In this document: positions 35,334-44,332 of the stretch, piece by piece
How the letters are laid out: each line of letters opens with the position of its first letter
How positions within the stretch are numbered: the first letter of the stretch is position 1
From: an uncultured Pseudomonadales bacterium
GTDB taxonomy: Bacteria; Pseudomonadota; Gammaproteobacteria; Pseudomonadales; Balneatricaceae
Reading direction: 5' to 3'
Assembly: GCA_937773555.1 (NCBI GenBank)
Contig: CALJVT010000004.1
Location: 62,001-126,000 of the forward strand
DNA: 64,000 bases
Translations under genes and position numbers: made by a program
Notes under the pieces: model-generated
What the model saw: only the letters and a program-made list of their open reading frames with translations
Told to the model about the DNA's origin: nothing
The model's database searches: none

Positions 35334-35963
35334 CTATTTAGTCCCGAAGATCTTGTCACCGGCGTCACCAAGGCCTGGGATAATATAGCCTTGTTCATTT
35401 AGGCACTCATCAATTGCCGCAACATATAAATTCACCTCTGGATGCAGTTCAGACACCTTCGATAAACCCTCTGGTGATGCCACTAAGAATAACCCCATAA
35501 TGTTTTTACAGCCCTTTTGCTTGAGTAAATCAATGGTAGCTAACAGTGTACCCCCTGTAGCTAACATGGGATCAATGATTAGTGCTGTGCGCTGATCTAC
35601 ATCAGCAATTATTTTGTCAAAGTAAGCCACGGGCTCAAGAGTTTCTTCATCACGGTATAATCCAACAACACTTACTTTTGCATTGGGCACAAGTTGCATT
35701 ACGCCCTCAAGCATACCTAAACCCGCTCGCAAAATCGGCACAATAGTAAGTTTTTTGCCGGCTAGCATTTGTACAGGGATACGCTCTCCTTGCCAACCAT
35801 CAATGTTAACTTTTTCCAAGGGTAACCCCCTACTTGCCTCATACGTCAGTAGGCTGGCAACTTCATTGGATAGTTCTCTAAACTGTTTGGTGCTCACATG
35901 TGCCTTGCGCAAAAGAGCAAGTTTATGTGAAATAAGGGGGTGGTGAATTTCATGTACTGGCAT
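35334..35963 (-). CDS. upp: Uracil phosphoribosyltransferase
   Basis: Makes UMP from uracil and PRPP in pyrimidine salvage. The 209 residues match E. coli Upp (208). Motifs: [20 protein letters not shown] at the start, [14 protein letters not shown], the PRPP motif [20 protein letters not shown], and the uracil-binding C-terminus [18 protein letters not shown]. It is not next to uraA here. It lies on the minus strand just downstream of the DUF1285 gene (20 bases), so it may share that transcript, and is convergent with the PRTase cassette. Confidence 0.97.
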   Translation of the reverse strand: MPVHEIHHPLISHKLALLRKAHVSTKQFRELSNEVASLLTYEASRGLPLEKVNIDGWQGERIPVQMLAGKKLTIVPILRAGLGMLEGVMQLVPNAKVSVVGLYRDEETLEPVAYFDKIIADVDQRTALIIDPMLATGGTLLATIDLLKQKGCKNIMGLFLVASPEGLSKVSELHPEVNLYVAAIDECLNEQGYIIPGLGDAGDKIFGTK

Positions 35964-35983
35964 TATGTGTATTTCCTAGTGGG

Positions 35984-36520
35984 CTAAGCTGGCCCAATAT
36001 AGTATCGATGAGGGCCACTGGTCAACTCAGCGTGATCCCCGTGGGTTGTTTCAACCACTTCGCAGGCCAGTGCAAGCTGGTAAAAAACGGCCCGATTAAT
36101 GCGACCCCACAGACCATCACGCACACACACTCGTGGCTGTGGTTGTTCTGAGTTATAGGTCACAACCAATTGGTCTAACTGTGAGAGATAAATTTGGTCA
36201 CCAGTGTTGGTCGTAAATTGCCACAGGTCAACACCCTCTTGATGCACATAGTCTGCTGCAACAATCACAAAAGGCAGGTCTTCTACGGTAATACGGAAGG
36301 CCTCTGTAGGTGTGATGATCCAATAATCACCATTGACTTGACGCTGCAGCAAGCGCGCAAACAATTGCATGATTTTAGTTTTAACAATAGCACTACCTTC
36401 ATGGAACCAGGTACCATCTGCAGTAATGATTAAGTCTATATCTCCATTAAATTTAGGTTGCCAAGAGTCTAAATCATAATGAGGCAATTTCTGGGCCTGA
36501 GCGACTAGCTGTTCTAACAT
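35984..36520 (-). CDS. DUF1285 family protein
   Basis: A 178-residue soluble protein. The DUF1285 pattern is clear: LDSWQPKFNGDIDLIITADG, then TWFHEGSAIVKTKIMQLFAR and LLQRQVNGDYWIITPTEAFR. The family is common in Proteobacteria with no established function; in Pseudomonas the homologue sits in the same place, between the TetR gene and upstream of tatD (PA2958 region). It follows the TetR gene by 6 bases, which suggests the two are one unit. Confidence 0.85.
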   Translation of the reverse strand: MLEQLVAQAQKLPHYDLDSWQPKFNGDIDLIITADGTWFHEGSAIVKTKIMQLFARLLQRQVNGDYWIITPTEAFRITVEDLPFVIVAADYVHQEGVDLWQFTTNTGDQIYLSQLDQLVVTYNSEQPQPRVCVRDGLWGRINRAVFYQLALACEVVETTHGDHAELTSGPHRYYIGPA

Positions 36521-36526
36521 TTTAAC

Positions 36527-37246
36527 TTAGTCTTGATCAGCAGTATTGGGGTCATGGGGCACCTTTTTTGATAAGTCTGTATGACGACTCTGCCCACGGT
36601 TACCCATACGCATACCTATTTGCATCAGAAACTCAAAAAAAGCTTCACGGTCTTGAATGAATTCTTTAAAGAACCCCGAGTCATGCAACGCTAAGGCACC
36701 ATGAACTAGAGCCCAAGACGCAGATAAATGGAAATAGGCTGGTACCTGCTCCAGCTTCCCAGAGTCAATACGTTTTTCAACTAAAGTGGTGAGCACCTGC
36801 ATATTTTCATTTCTAATTTGGTGAACGTCAGCAATTTCCTTGTCATATTCCTCACCCTTGATCAGACGATCTTCTAACCGGTCAAAGAGTAACGCTTGCT
36901 CAGGATCATTCATCCGATATTCAAAGTAACTGCGCCACAAAGACTCCGGGTCGGAGAAATCTTTTGTTGCCAATAAACTGGCTAATTGAAGTTCATAATT
37001 AATCAATAAATAAATATAGATATCTGATTTAGACTTAAAGTGTTTGTATATGGTGCCTTTACCAATACCCACGTTGTCGGCAATCATTTCTACAGTCACT
37101 TTGTCTTCACCATGCACACGGAAGAGCTCTAAAGCTGTTTCTAGTATTTCCTCTTCCCTGCGCTTAAATTCACGTACCTTGCGGTTCTCTTTTTCACGCG
37201 GAAAATAGGCAGGAATGTTTGGTTTTGCAGCGATGCCCCAATTCAT
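36527..37246 (-). CDS. TetR/AcrR family transcriptional regulator
   Basis: A one-component regulator of 239 residues. The helix-turn-helix is ALELFRVHGEDKVTVEMIAD with NVGIGKGTIYKHFKSKSDIY (about residues 35-75). The ligand domain fills the rest. An upstream ATG at 37306 is possible, but the ATG at 37246 (MNWGIAAKPNIPAYFPREKE) has AAGG 8 bases ahead and fits Pseudomonas homologues in the same place (PA2957). Its target is unknown; its own operon and fatty-acid genes downstream in the cluster are candidates. It is not recognisable as PsrA itself. Confidence 0.88.
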   Translation of the reverse strand: MNWGIAAKPNIPAYFPREKENRKVREFKRREEEILETALELFRVHGEDKVTVEMIADNVGIGKGTIYKHFKSKSDIYIYLLINYELQLASLLATKDFSDPESLWRSYFEYRMNDPEQALLFDRLEDRLIKGEEYDKEIADVHQIRNENMQVLTTLVEKRIDSGKLEQVPAYFHLSASWALVHGALALHDSGFFKEFIQDREAFFEFLMQIGMRMGNRGQSRHTDLSKKVPHDPNTADQD

Positions 37247-37340
37247 GGCGATACCTTTAGATAAATAAACCAGTCTAGCTATGACTATGATAGATATAAT
37301 AGTCATAAAACTTTCAAAACGCCATCACTTATAATTTATA

Positions 37341-38117
37341 CTAATTAAGGGTCTTTAAGAACAACTGGCTAAAGTTCTTGCTTGTTTGTTCTGCGAGCTC
37401 AGCCAAAGAAACCCCTTTGAGATCCGCTACATATTGAGCTACCAAACGCACATGCTTAGGTTCATTCTGCTGACCCCGATATGGCACTGGTGTTAGGTAC
37501 GGTGAATCGGTTTCTACTAGTAAGCGATCCATTGGAATTTTCTTAACAACTTCTCGCAACGCAGAAGCGTTGTTAAAGGTCACAATGCCAGAAATAGAAA
37601 TGTGGAAACCTAAGTTTAAGCACGCTTCAGCCATAGCCCAATCTTCCGTAAAGCAGTGAATCACCCCGCCTACAGATTGATCTGCTTCACTACGAAGTAG
37701 CGCTAATGTATCTTCATTAGCATCCCGAGTATGAATAATAACAGGCTTTTTTAGGTGCTTAGACAGCTGTAAATGCGCTACAAATGCTTGTTGCTGTATG
37801 TCCGTGTTATCTTTTTGGTAGAAATAGTCCAACCCAGTTTCACCAATGGCAACTACCTTAGGGTGCTGAGCTTGTTGTTCTAACACGCTAAAATTGTCCA
37901 AACTTTTAACCCCCAGTGGATGCAATCCAGCTGAAGCATGGATAAAATTATAAGGTTCAATTTGACGCATCATTGGCTCAAAGTTCTCGGTATCAACACT
38001 AATGCATAACATTTGAGAAATACCGTCTGCTTGAGCTGCAGCAATTAGGCCTGGAAAACCATCTTCATAATGACTCGTGTCAAGTTTATCCAAATGGCAG
38101 TGAGAATCAATAATCAT
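37341..38117 (-). CDS. TatD family metal-dependent hydrolase (deoxyribonuclease)
   Basis: A 258-residue TIM-barrel hydrolase. Metal ligands are visible in MIIDSHCHLDKL (His-x-His), AIGETGLDYFYQ (Glu), KPVIIHTRDA (His), GGVIHCFTED (His) and LVETDSPYLTPVPYRGQQN (Asp). The family includes 3'-5' DNA exonucleases. It overlaps holB by 4 bases and follows the replication genes as in Pseudomonas (PA2959). The pilZ gene that lies between tatD and holB there is absent. Confidence 0.93.
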   Translation of the reverse strand: MIIDSHCHLDKLDTSHYEDGFPGLIAAAQADGISQMLCISVDTENFEPMMRQIEPYNFIHASAGLHPLGVKSLDNFSVLEQQAQHPKVVAIGETGLDYFYQKDNTDIQQQAFVAHLQLSKHLKKPVIIHTRDANEDTLALLRSEADQSVGGVIHCFTEDWAMAEACLNLGFHISISGIVTFNNASALREVVKKIPMDRLLVETDSPYLTPVPYRGQQNEPKHVRLVAQYVADLKGVSLAELAEQTSKNFSQLFLKTLN

Positions 38118-39148
38118 AGTGAAGTGTCAGACCTTACTAGCAAGTACCATTGGTGCAACAGTTCTTCACACACCAACTGGTTATTTAAATTACGCCGTTG
38201 ATTAATAAAGCTAAGCTGCTCAGTTAGTCGATGTAATAAACGATACATCGCCTTAATACTGCTGCGCTGAGCTACGGCTTGGAGTAGTTTAATAATATCT
38301 GGGTTGGCTAAATGTGCCGTATTACCCGTCATTTTTAGTTTAATCAGATCATTAATCCACTCTATCCACCAGTTAAGCATTTGCTCTAGTGGTTGCTTGT
38401 GCCAGCTTTGGGCTACTTCTAAGGTGCTTGCGTTACCTCTGAGAATAGCGGTCAGTTGAACTAACATTTGATGACGTAACTCATGGGCTTTAGAGGCATG
38501 CAGTTGCAGTGCTTTTAGTGGGCCTCCATTTGCCAGCGCTATTAGCTTTTCAGCTGTAGCCCTAGGGTTTTTCTCATCCTCAGGCAACTGCTCCTCTAGC
38601 CAGCTTAACGCCTGCTCTGGCCTAGGAATAATGATATCTAACAACTGACAACGGCTGCGAACAGTCGGTAAAAGCATTTTTGGCCATTGATGTAGCAGCA
38701 AAAAAAAGCTGTTATCACCGGGTTCTTCTAACTGTTTTAATAAAGCGTTAGCAGCATTAAGGTTGAGGTCTGCAGCTCCATTAATAATAACCACGCGAGC
38801 ACCACCTTGCTGCGCAGTAGTTGCCATGGCGTGTTGGATATTTCGGACTTGATCCACAAGAATTGCTTTACCCAACTCTTCTGGCTGCATTAATTTAAAA
38901 TCAGGGTGACTGTGGGCTGCTAATAACTGGCAGGATTTACACTGGCCACAAGCATCGCTAATTTCTCCTTGCTGACATAGCAAGGCAGCCGCGAGGCGTT
39001 TAGCAAAAGTTAATTTTCCAAGCCCCGGAACTCCACCGATAATCAGTGCGTGGGGCAAACGTTTCTGCCTCATCATCTGGCTCACCTGATGCCATTGATC
39101 TTGGTGCCACGGGTAGGTGTGTAATAATATATTGGGTTCTTTAGTCAT
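38114..39148 (-). CDS. holB: DNA polymerase III delta-prime subunit (clamp loader)
   Basis: Clamp-loader subunit of the replicative polymerase, 344 residues. An AAA+ fold with a P-loop-like GGVPGLGKLTFAKRLAAALL and a zinc-binding cluster near residues 55-70 (CQQGEISDACGQCKSCQLL), followed by the sensor region SRCQLLDI. I chose the ATG at 39148 (MTKEPNILLHTYPW), 5 bases after the tmk stop with GGAG ahead; an ATG at 39169 would overlap tmk by 17 bases. Directly followed by tatD with a 4-base overlap. Confidence 0.93.
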   Translation of the reverse strand: MTKEPNILLHTYPWHQDQWHQVSQMMRQKRLPHALIIGGVPGLGKLTFAKRLAAALLCQQGEISDACGQCKSCQLLAAHSHPDFKLMQPEELGKAILVDQVRNIQHAMATTAQQGGARVVIINGAADLNLNAANALLKQLEEPGDNSFFLLLHQWPKMLLPTVRSRCQLLDIIIPRPEQALSWLEEQLPEDEKNPRATAEKLIALANGGPLKALQLHASKAHELRHQMLVQLTAILRGNASTLEVAQSWHKQPLEQMLNWWIEWINDLIKLKMTGNTAHLANPDIIKLLQAVAQRSSIKAMYRLLHRLTEQLSFINQRRNLNNQLVCEELLHQWYLLVRSDTSL

Positions 39149-39152
39149 ATCG

Positions 39153-39785
39153 CTAGTCTCCAGAAGCAACTAACAATGGCGCAAGAAAATGGTCTAACTG
39201 ATGTTCAACGTCAGCAATGGGTTGGGAGGCGTCAACAATACGATATCGTTCTGGCTCTTCTTCGGCTTGAGTTAAATAACCTTGTCTAACACGCTCAAAA
39301 AAGCTCATTGTTTCAGTTTCAATACGATCAAAATTAGCACGTTTACCTGCTCGTGCCATGCCTATAGTGATATCTAAATCGAACAGAACTGTCATGTTTG
39401 GATTTAAATCACCATGCACGTAGTGTTTAAGACTAGAAATAAACCCCTTGTCTAAGCCTCGGCCAAATCCTTGGTAGGCGAATGACGCATCTGTGAAGCG
39501 ATCACAAATCACCCATTTCCCTGCTGCCAGAGCTGGCCTAATTACATTTTGTACATGTTGTCGACGCGAGGCAAACATTAGCAAAAGCTCAGTATATGGG
39601 TCGACAACTTCATCCCGGTGTTGCAACAACAGTTGGCGAATATCCTCTGCCATAGGTGTGCCACCTGGCTCACGCGTGACTAGGCATTCAATACTACAGG
39701 TTTCGAGTTTTTGTCTGATGTACTCGATACTTGTAGACTTGCCAACGCCCTCTCCACCTTCGATTGAAATAAATGATGCAGCCAT
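39153..39785 (-). CDS. tmk: Thymidylate kinase
   Basis: Phosphorylates dTMP to dTDP. The 210 residues fit the bacterial family. The P-loop is SIEGGEGVGKSTSIEYI; the nucleotide-binding DRX motif is WVICDRFTDASFAYQGFGRG, and the lid region is MARAGKRANFDRIETE. The adjacent EPGGTPMAEDIRQLLL is the dTMP-binding stretch. It is 10 bases downstream of mltG and next to holB, as in E. coli and Pseudomonas. Confidence 0.97.
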   Translation of the reverse strand: MAASFISIEGGEGVGKSTSIEYIRQKLETCSIECLVTREPGGTPMAEDIRQLLLQHRDEVVDPYTELLLMFASRRQHVQNVIRPALAAGKWVICDRFTDASFAYQGFGRGLDKGFISSLKHYVHGDLNPNMTVLFDLDITIGMARAGKRANFDRIETETMSFFERVRQGYLTQAEEEPERYRIVDASQPIADVEHQLDHFLAPLLVASGD

Positions 39786-39795
39786 GAAAAGTCTC

Positions 39796-40800
39796 TTAGT
39801 GTTTTAACTGGTATTTACGCACATTAAGCAGATGCTCTGGGTACGTATTGGCAAATTCGTGACTACCATCACCCCTTGCGACAAAAAATAAGCTCAGACC
39901 ATCCGCTGGATGCAGCGCTGCATATATAGCAGCCCGGCCTGGCAAGGCTATGGGTGTAGGAGGCAAACCACGGTGAACATAGGTATTGTAAGGAGTATCT
40001 TCAGTTAGATCAGAACGACGAATGTTACCGTTAAACTTGGCTCCCATGCCATAGATTACAGTGGGGTCAGTTTGTAGCTTCATACCTTTTTGTAAGCGCC
40101 TTACAAACACTCCCGCAATAATTGGCCTTTCACTAGCCAAACCTGTTTCTTTCTCAATAATAGACGCCATTATAAGCACTTCATAAGGCGTCTTGTAGGG
40201 TAAATTTTCTGCTCTTTGGGCCCATTCCGATTGTAAAACCTGTAATTGCTTTAAGTAGGCCTGTTCAATAATGTCTATGGGCAAATTGTGACTAGCAAAC
40301 CGATAAGTTGAAGGAAACAGCAAGCCCTCTGGATGCAGCCAGCGGCTGTGCATTTTACTTAGCCAATCTTGGGCATCAGGAACCGGTTTGCCTATCATTG
40401 CTGGATGTTGGCTTAAACGTGTCACAAAATCTCTATAGCGAAGCCCTTCTGGAACCGTAAACTGGTACTCCAAAACTTTACCAGAGACTAGTTGCGCAAG
40501 CACTTCCACACTATTTATAGAGCCATTGAACTGATATTCACCCGCCTTTATAAAACGATCTAACTGACGCCATTTGGCATAATACTTAAAACTATCAGCA
40601 TGGGCAATAACACCTGCTTTGTACAAATTAGTGCTTATTTTTCCTAGCCCAGAACCAGCAGTAACCGTGACTAGTGTGGGTTCTGCTAACGGCATAGGTT
40701 CATACAACCACACCTGTATCTGTCGTATCATGCCATATGTAAACAATGACATCACTACAATGAGCATCATAAGAACCCAGAACCATACCCGCTTTATCAT
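39796..40800 (-). CDS. mltG: Endolytic murein transglycosylase (YceG)
   Basis: Inner-membrane enzyme thought to terminate nascent glycan strands in peptidoglycan. The 334 residues have one N-terminal membrane span (about 5-26) and a LysM-like part around 40-110. The YceG catalytic region follows: VLIMASIIEKETGLASERPI with the catalytic Glu, then GMKLQTDPTVIYGMG and DTPYNTYVHRGLPPTPIALP. It overlaps pabC by 4 bases and precedes tmk, the conserved order. Confidence 0.95.
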   Translation of the reverse strand: MIKRVWFWVLMMLIVVMSLFTYGMIRQIQVWLYEPMPLAEPTLVTVTAGSGLGKISTNLYKAGVIAHADSFKYYAKWRQLDRFIKAGEYQFNGSINSVEVLAQLVSGKVLEYQFTVPEGLRYRDFVTRLSQHPAMIGKPVPDAQDWLSKMHSRWLHPEGLLFPSTYRFASHNLPIDIIEQAYLKQLQVLQSEWAQRAENLPYKTPYEVLIMASIIEKETGLASERPIIAGVFVRRLQKGMKLQTDPTVIYGMGAKFNGNIRRSDLTEDTPYNTYVHRGLPPTPIALPGRAAIYAALHPADGLSLFFVARGDGSHEFANTYPEHLLNVRKYQLKH

Positions 40801-41699
40801 AAGTCAGCTACAGTCATTTGGGTTGACAAATGTTGTGAAATAATTTTTTGAAGTTTATTGATAAGTGGAGATATAGGCCAAAATGTAGCCACTGCATTAG
40901 GCTCAGTCTGTGCCGTATCAGGGGTAAATTCTATGACAGGCCAAATACCATTGAGGCTATTGGTGATAAAGACTGCATCGGCATTAAGGAGAGCGTCAAA
41001 GGTCACATCACGTTGGACTAGCTTGATGCCAGATTGCTTAGCAATAGCGCCCACTAATTCAGCCATAGTGCCATTAATACCACATTGGTCTAGCTTTGGT
41101 GTAATGAGCATACCATCTGCCTCTATGAATAGATTGCTCATTACACCAGAAATTACCAGGCCGTCTTGGTCGAGCATGATCCCTTCGTGGATATTTACAT
41201 CATTCCACTCACTGCGAGCCATTACTTGATCTAAACGATTGAGGTGCTTAATGCCTGCTAAAGCAACATTGCTAGACCAGCGATGTTGGCATAGTCGAAC
41301 GCGAACGCCTTCGCTAGATAACTCACTTCGACCCGATGGCTCGGGCATCATATAAACTATGCGTGTGGGCTGGGGCAACATTGGCACTGCATAGCCCCGC
41401 CCACCAGAGCCCCTGGTAACAATGATTTTAATCACTCCGTCAGAACGACCAAATAACGAGTAAGCCACTTTAATGTCATTAATAATAGCATTAACTAAGG
41501 TTAGGGCAGCAGTTTCATCAGCAACAATACTTAAGGCTAATAACCCAGTGGCCAGACGTTGGCGATGGGATGGCCACAACTGTACCTGACCTTGTTTTAA
41601 AGCAATGGTTTCAAACACTCCGTCACCATAGGCTAAACCACGGTCACGAACATCTAACGCAGGTGATGACTGGCCATTAACTAAGGTTGTTATATCCAT
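40797..41699 (-). CDS. pabC: Aminodeoxychorismate lyase
   Basis: PLP enzyme of fold type IV that makes 4-aminobenzoate for folate synthesis. At 300 residues it is longer than E. coli PabC (269). The N-terminal VRDRGLAYGDGVFETIALK and catalytic Lys151 in ALAGIKHLNRLDQVM are characteristic; the latter motif separates it from branched-chain aminotransferases. It lies between fabF and mltG as in E. coli. Its end overlaps mltG by 4 bases. Confidence 0.94.
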   Translation of the reverse strand: MDITTLVNGQSSPALDVRDRGLAYGDGVFETIALKQGQVQLWPSHRQRLATGLLALSIVADETAALTLVNAIINDIKVAYSLFGRSDGVIKIIVTRGSGGRGYAVPMLPQPTRIVYMMPEPSGRSELSSEGVRVRLCQHRWSSNVALAGIKHLNRLDQVMARSEWNDVNIHEGIMLDQDGLVISGVMSNLFIEADGMLITPKLDQCGINGTMAELVGAIAKQSGIKLVQRDVTFDALLNADAVFITNSLNGIWPVIEFTPDTAQTEPNAVATFWPISPLINKLQKIISQHLSTQMTVADL

Positions 41700-41720
41700 A
41701 GCGCCAGCCTCATTTGTCGG

Positions 41721-42959
41721 TTAAATTTTAGAGAAAATCAAAGTGCCGTTAGTGCCACCAAAACCAAATGAGTTAGACATTACTGAGACTATCTGCGCTT
41801 CTTGTGGCTGGTGTGCAACGTAGTTAAGGTCACACCCTGGTGAAGGGTTGTCCAAATTGATGGTGGGTGGTGCAACTTGATCTCGGATCGCCAAAACCGA
41901 GAAAATAGCTTCCACAGCGCCAGCGGCGCCTAGCAAATGGCCAATCATTGATTTAGTTGAGCTCATGCGCACATTTTCTGAAGCAGAACCTAAAACTAAT
42001 TTAGCCGCATTAGACTCAGCAATATCTCCAGCTGGCGTAGACGTACCGTGGGCATTGATGTATTGAATGTCGTCACCATTCAAACCAGCATCTTTCATAG
42101 CATTACGCATTGATGCTGCGGCACCGCGGCCATCTTCTGGTGGGGAGGTCATGTGGTATGCATCACCACTCATGCCAAAGCCAGTAAGTTCAGCATAAAT
42201 TCTAGCCCCACGAGCTTTAGCCAGTTCATATTCTTCCAGCACCATCACCCCAGCGCCATCACCCAAAACAAAACCATCACGGTCTGCATCCCAAGGACGA
42301 CTTGCGGCTAAAGGGTTATCGTTGCGTGTTGACAGTGCACGAGCTGCACCAAAACCGCCTAAACCTAATGGCGTAGTAGCCATTTCGGCTCCACCACACA
42401 CCATCACATCGGCGTCTCCATAAGCAATCATACGTGCTGAAGCACCTATATTGTGAGTGCCCGTAGTACACGCCGTAGTAATAGCTATATTGGGGCCACG
42501 TAGGCCATACATAATCGACAAATTGCCAGAGATCATATTGATGATGCTGCCGGGCACAAAGAACGGCGAAATGCGGCGAGGACCACTTTTATTAAGCGCA
42601 TCATGACACTTTTCAATTAAAGGTAAACCACCAATTCCAGAACCAATCGCAACACCAATTCTGTCTGCATTTTCTTCTGTCACTTCTAAGTTTGCATCCT
42701 TAATAGCCTGAATGCCTGCAGCCATGCCATATTGGATAAACAAGTCCATTTTCTTGCCTTCTTTTGGTGGCAAGTAGTTGCTAAGGTCAAAGTCTTTTAC
42801 ACCCGCAGAGAAGTGCGTACCAAAACCTTCAGTATCAAAATGAGTAATATTTGCTACACCACTTTTTGAAGCGATTATATTGCTCCACGTTTCGTCCATG
42901 GTGTTTCCAACAGGAGTCAACATACCCATGCCAGTCACTACAACGCGTTTACGACTCAT
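41721..42959 (-). CDS. fabF: 3-oxoacyl-ACP synthase II
   Basis: Elongating condensing enzyme of type II fatty acid synthesis. The 412 residues have the thiolase fold with Cys164 in [13 protein letters not shown], His in [12 protein letters not shown] and His in [17 protein letters not shown] strong AGGAG ribosome site precedes the ATG. It is separated from acpP by 166 bases holding a terminator-like hairpin and a weak PsrA-like site, so expression can be separate from acpP. Confidence 0.97.
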   Translation of the reverse strand: MSRKRVVVTGMGMLTPVGNTMDETWSNIIASKSGVANITHFDTEGFGTHFSAGVKDFDLSNYLPPKEGKKMDLFIQYGMAAGIQAIKDANLEVTEENADRIGVAIGSGIGGLPLIEKCHDALNKSGPRRISPFFVPGSIINMISGNLSIMYGLRGPNIAITTACTTGTHNIGASARMIAYGDADVMVCGGAEMATTPLGLGGFGAARALSTRNDNPLAASRPWDADRDGFVLGDGAGVMVLEEYELAKARGARIYAELTGFGMSGDAYHMTSPPEDGRGAAASMRNAMKDAGLNGDDIQYINAHGTSTPAGDIAESNAAKLVLGSASENVRMSSTKSMIGHLLGAAGAVEAIFSVLAIRDQVAPPTINLDNPSPGCDLNYVAHQPQEAQIVSVMSNSFGFGGTNGTLIFSKI

Positions 42960-43031
42960 TTGAATCTCCTTTCAATGATAGCCTAGGTTAATTTCGCAAC
43001 TAATGCTTCTATTATGGCATTTTTGAGCGAT

Positions 43032-43045
43032 CAAACATCTGTTTT
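43032..43045. promoter_or_regulatory. Weak PsrA-like site between acpP and fabF
   Basis: CAAAC-ATCT-GTTTT fits the PsrA pattern apart from the last base. It lies 73 bases upstream of fabF, between the acpP terminator and fabF. Alone it could be chance in an AT-rich spacer; the similar sites at 16005 and 31998 are what make it notable. Confidence 0.25.
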
Positions 43046-43060
43046 AAAAGCTATAGATGC

Positions 43061-43092
43061 AGAAAAGCCGCACCAAGTGGCGCGGCTTTTCT
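43061..43092 (-). terminator. Rho-independent terminator after acpP
   Basis: An 11-base perfect stem (AGAAAAGCCGC with GCGGCTTTTCT) has two further G-C pairs inside and a 4-base loop. It is followed on the minus strand by a short U-rich stretch within the stem end. It lies 34 bases after the acpP stop and would let acpP be made in excess of fabF. Confidence 0.75.
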
Positions 43093-43125
43093 GACTTCAA
43101 TTCGAAGTGCAAAAACTAAGCTAGC

Positions 43126-43356
43126 TTATTGGTTAGCATTAACGTAGTCGATTGCAGCTTGAACAGTGGTGATCTTCTCAGCTTCTTCATCTGGAATCTC
43201 TGTTTCGAATTCTTCTTCCAAAGCCATTACTAGCTCTACAGTGTCCAAAGAATCAGCGCCAAGGTCGTCAACGAAAGAAGCTGTGTTAGTGACTTCATCT
43301 GCTTTAACACCTAGTTGTTCAGCAACAATTTTTTTAACGCGATCTACAATACTCAT
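43126..43356 (-). CDS. acpP: Acyl carrier protein
   Basis: Carries acyl chains on 4'-phosphopantetheine during fatty acid synthesis. The mature-size frame of 76 residues starts at 43356 ([20 protein letters not shown]) with AGGAAA ahead; an in-frame ATG 12 codons upstream is rejected. The prosthetic group attaches to Ser36 in [20 protein letters not shown]. The protein is strongly acidic. It has its own predicted promoter (43481-43508) and terminator, typical for this highly expressed gene. Confidence 0.98.
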   Translation of the reverse strand: MSIVDRVKKIVAEQLGVKADEVTNTASFVDDLGADSLDTVELVMALEEEFETEIPDEEAEKITTVQAAIDYVNANQ

Positions 43357-43480
43357 AGTTTTTCCTAATGGGTTCTTATACGCCATCAACATTTAACAAA
43401 TGTCAACGAATGTCCTAGAAAACAGTGGCCGGAGAATTCCGCTACATCTTTCTATTTTCTACTCAGTATAGAGTGGTGCT

Positions 43481-43508
43481 ATTATCTACAAATCAGCCAA
43501 AAAAGCAA
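43481..43508 (-). promoter_or_regulatory. Predicted sigma-70 promoter of acpP
   Basis: On the minus strand TTGCTT (43508-43503), a 16-base spacer and GATAAT (43486-43481) occur in the 216-base gap between fabG and acpP. An internal acpP promoter is known in E. coli and is expected here from the gap size. Confidence 0.5.
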
Positions 43509-43572
43509 CCTTAAAACAATAATATGTGCGACACAAGATGACTAAATAACGCTAAAAGCAAAACCGGGTGGT

Positions 43573-44319
43573 TTAGCTCATATACATACCACCATTGACG
43601 TGAATAGTTTCCCCAGTAATATACGCACCTGCATCACTGGCCAAAAAACCAACCAGCTGGGCAATGTCTTCTGGTGTACCTAGACGCTGTAATGGAATCT
43701 GCGTACGTAAGGCGTCTTTTTGCTCATCTCCTAACGCATCTGTCATATCCGTAGCGATAAAACCCGGGGCAATGGAGTTTACCGTTACATTACGTGATGC
43801 AACTTCGCGTGCCATAGCTCGGCTAAACCCTTCAACACCGGCTTTAGCAGCGGCATAATTTGCCTGCCCCATGTTACCCATGGACCCTACGACCGAACTA
43901 ATGTTAATCACCCTGCCCCAGCGCGCTTTGGTCATACCACGCAAACACCCTTTGGACATCCGGAAAATCGAACTCATGTTAGTATTAACCACATCATCCC
44001 ATTCGTCATTTTTCATGCGCATTAATAAATTATCGCGAGTAATGCCTGCATTATTGACCAATATAGTGGGTGCACCGTAAGCTTCAACAATAGCTTTTAG
44101 CGCACTGGTTACTGATTCTGAATCCGATACGTTAAGCACCATGCCCATACCTGTATTACCTACTGCATTGAGTGCTGTAGAAATAGCATGAGCTCCTGCT
44201 TCAGACGTCGCTGTACCTATCACGACTGCACCTTGGGAGGCCAGTTGTAGCGCAATAGCTTTACCAATGCCACGTGTTGCGCCTGTAACCAATGCTATCT
44301 TGCCATCAATTGCCAACAT
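43573..44319 (-). CDS. fabG: 3-oxoacyl-ACP reductase
   Basis: NADPH-dependent short-chain dehydrogenase that reduces 3-oxoacyl-ACP. The 248 residues have the cofactor motif VTGATRGIGKAIALQLA, the NNAGITRDNLLMRM stretch, catalytic Ser in INISSVVGSMGN and the YxxxK pair in NYAAAKAGVEGF. The C-terminal TGETIHVNGGMYMS is typical of FabG. It lies in the fabD-fabG-acpP-fabF order, 13 bases after fabD, which separates it from the catabolic SDR at 52200. Confidence 0.97.
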   Translation of the reverse strand: MLAIDGKIALVTGATRGIGKAIALQLASQGAVVIGTATSEAGAHAISTALNAVGNTGMGMVLNVSDSESVTSALKAIVEAYGAPTILVNNAGITRDNLLMRMKNDEWDDVVNTNMSSIFRMSKGCLRGMTKARWGRVINISSVVGSMGNMGQANYAAAKAGVEGFSRAMAREVASRNVTVNSIAPGFIATDMTDALGDEQKDALRTQIPLQRLGTPEDIAQLVGFLASDAGAYITGETIHVNGGMYMS

Positions 44320-44332
44320 AATTTAATCCGTC

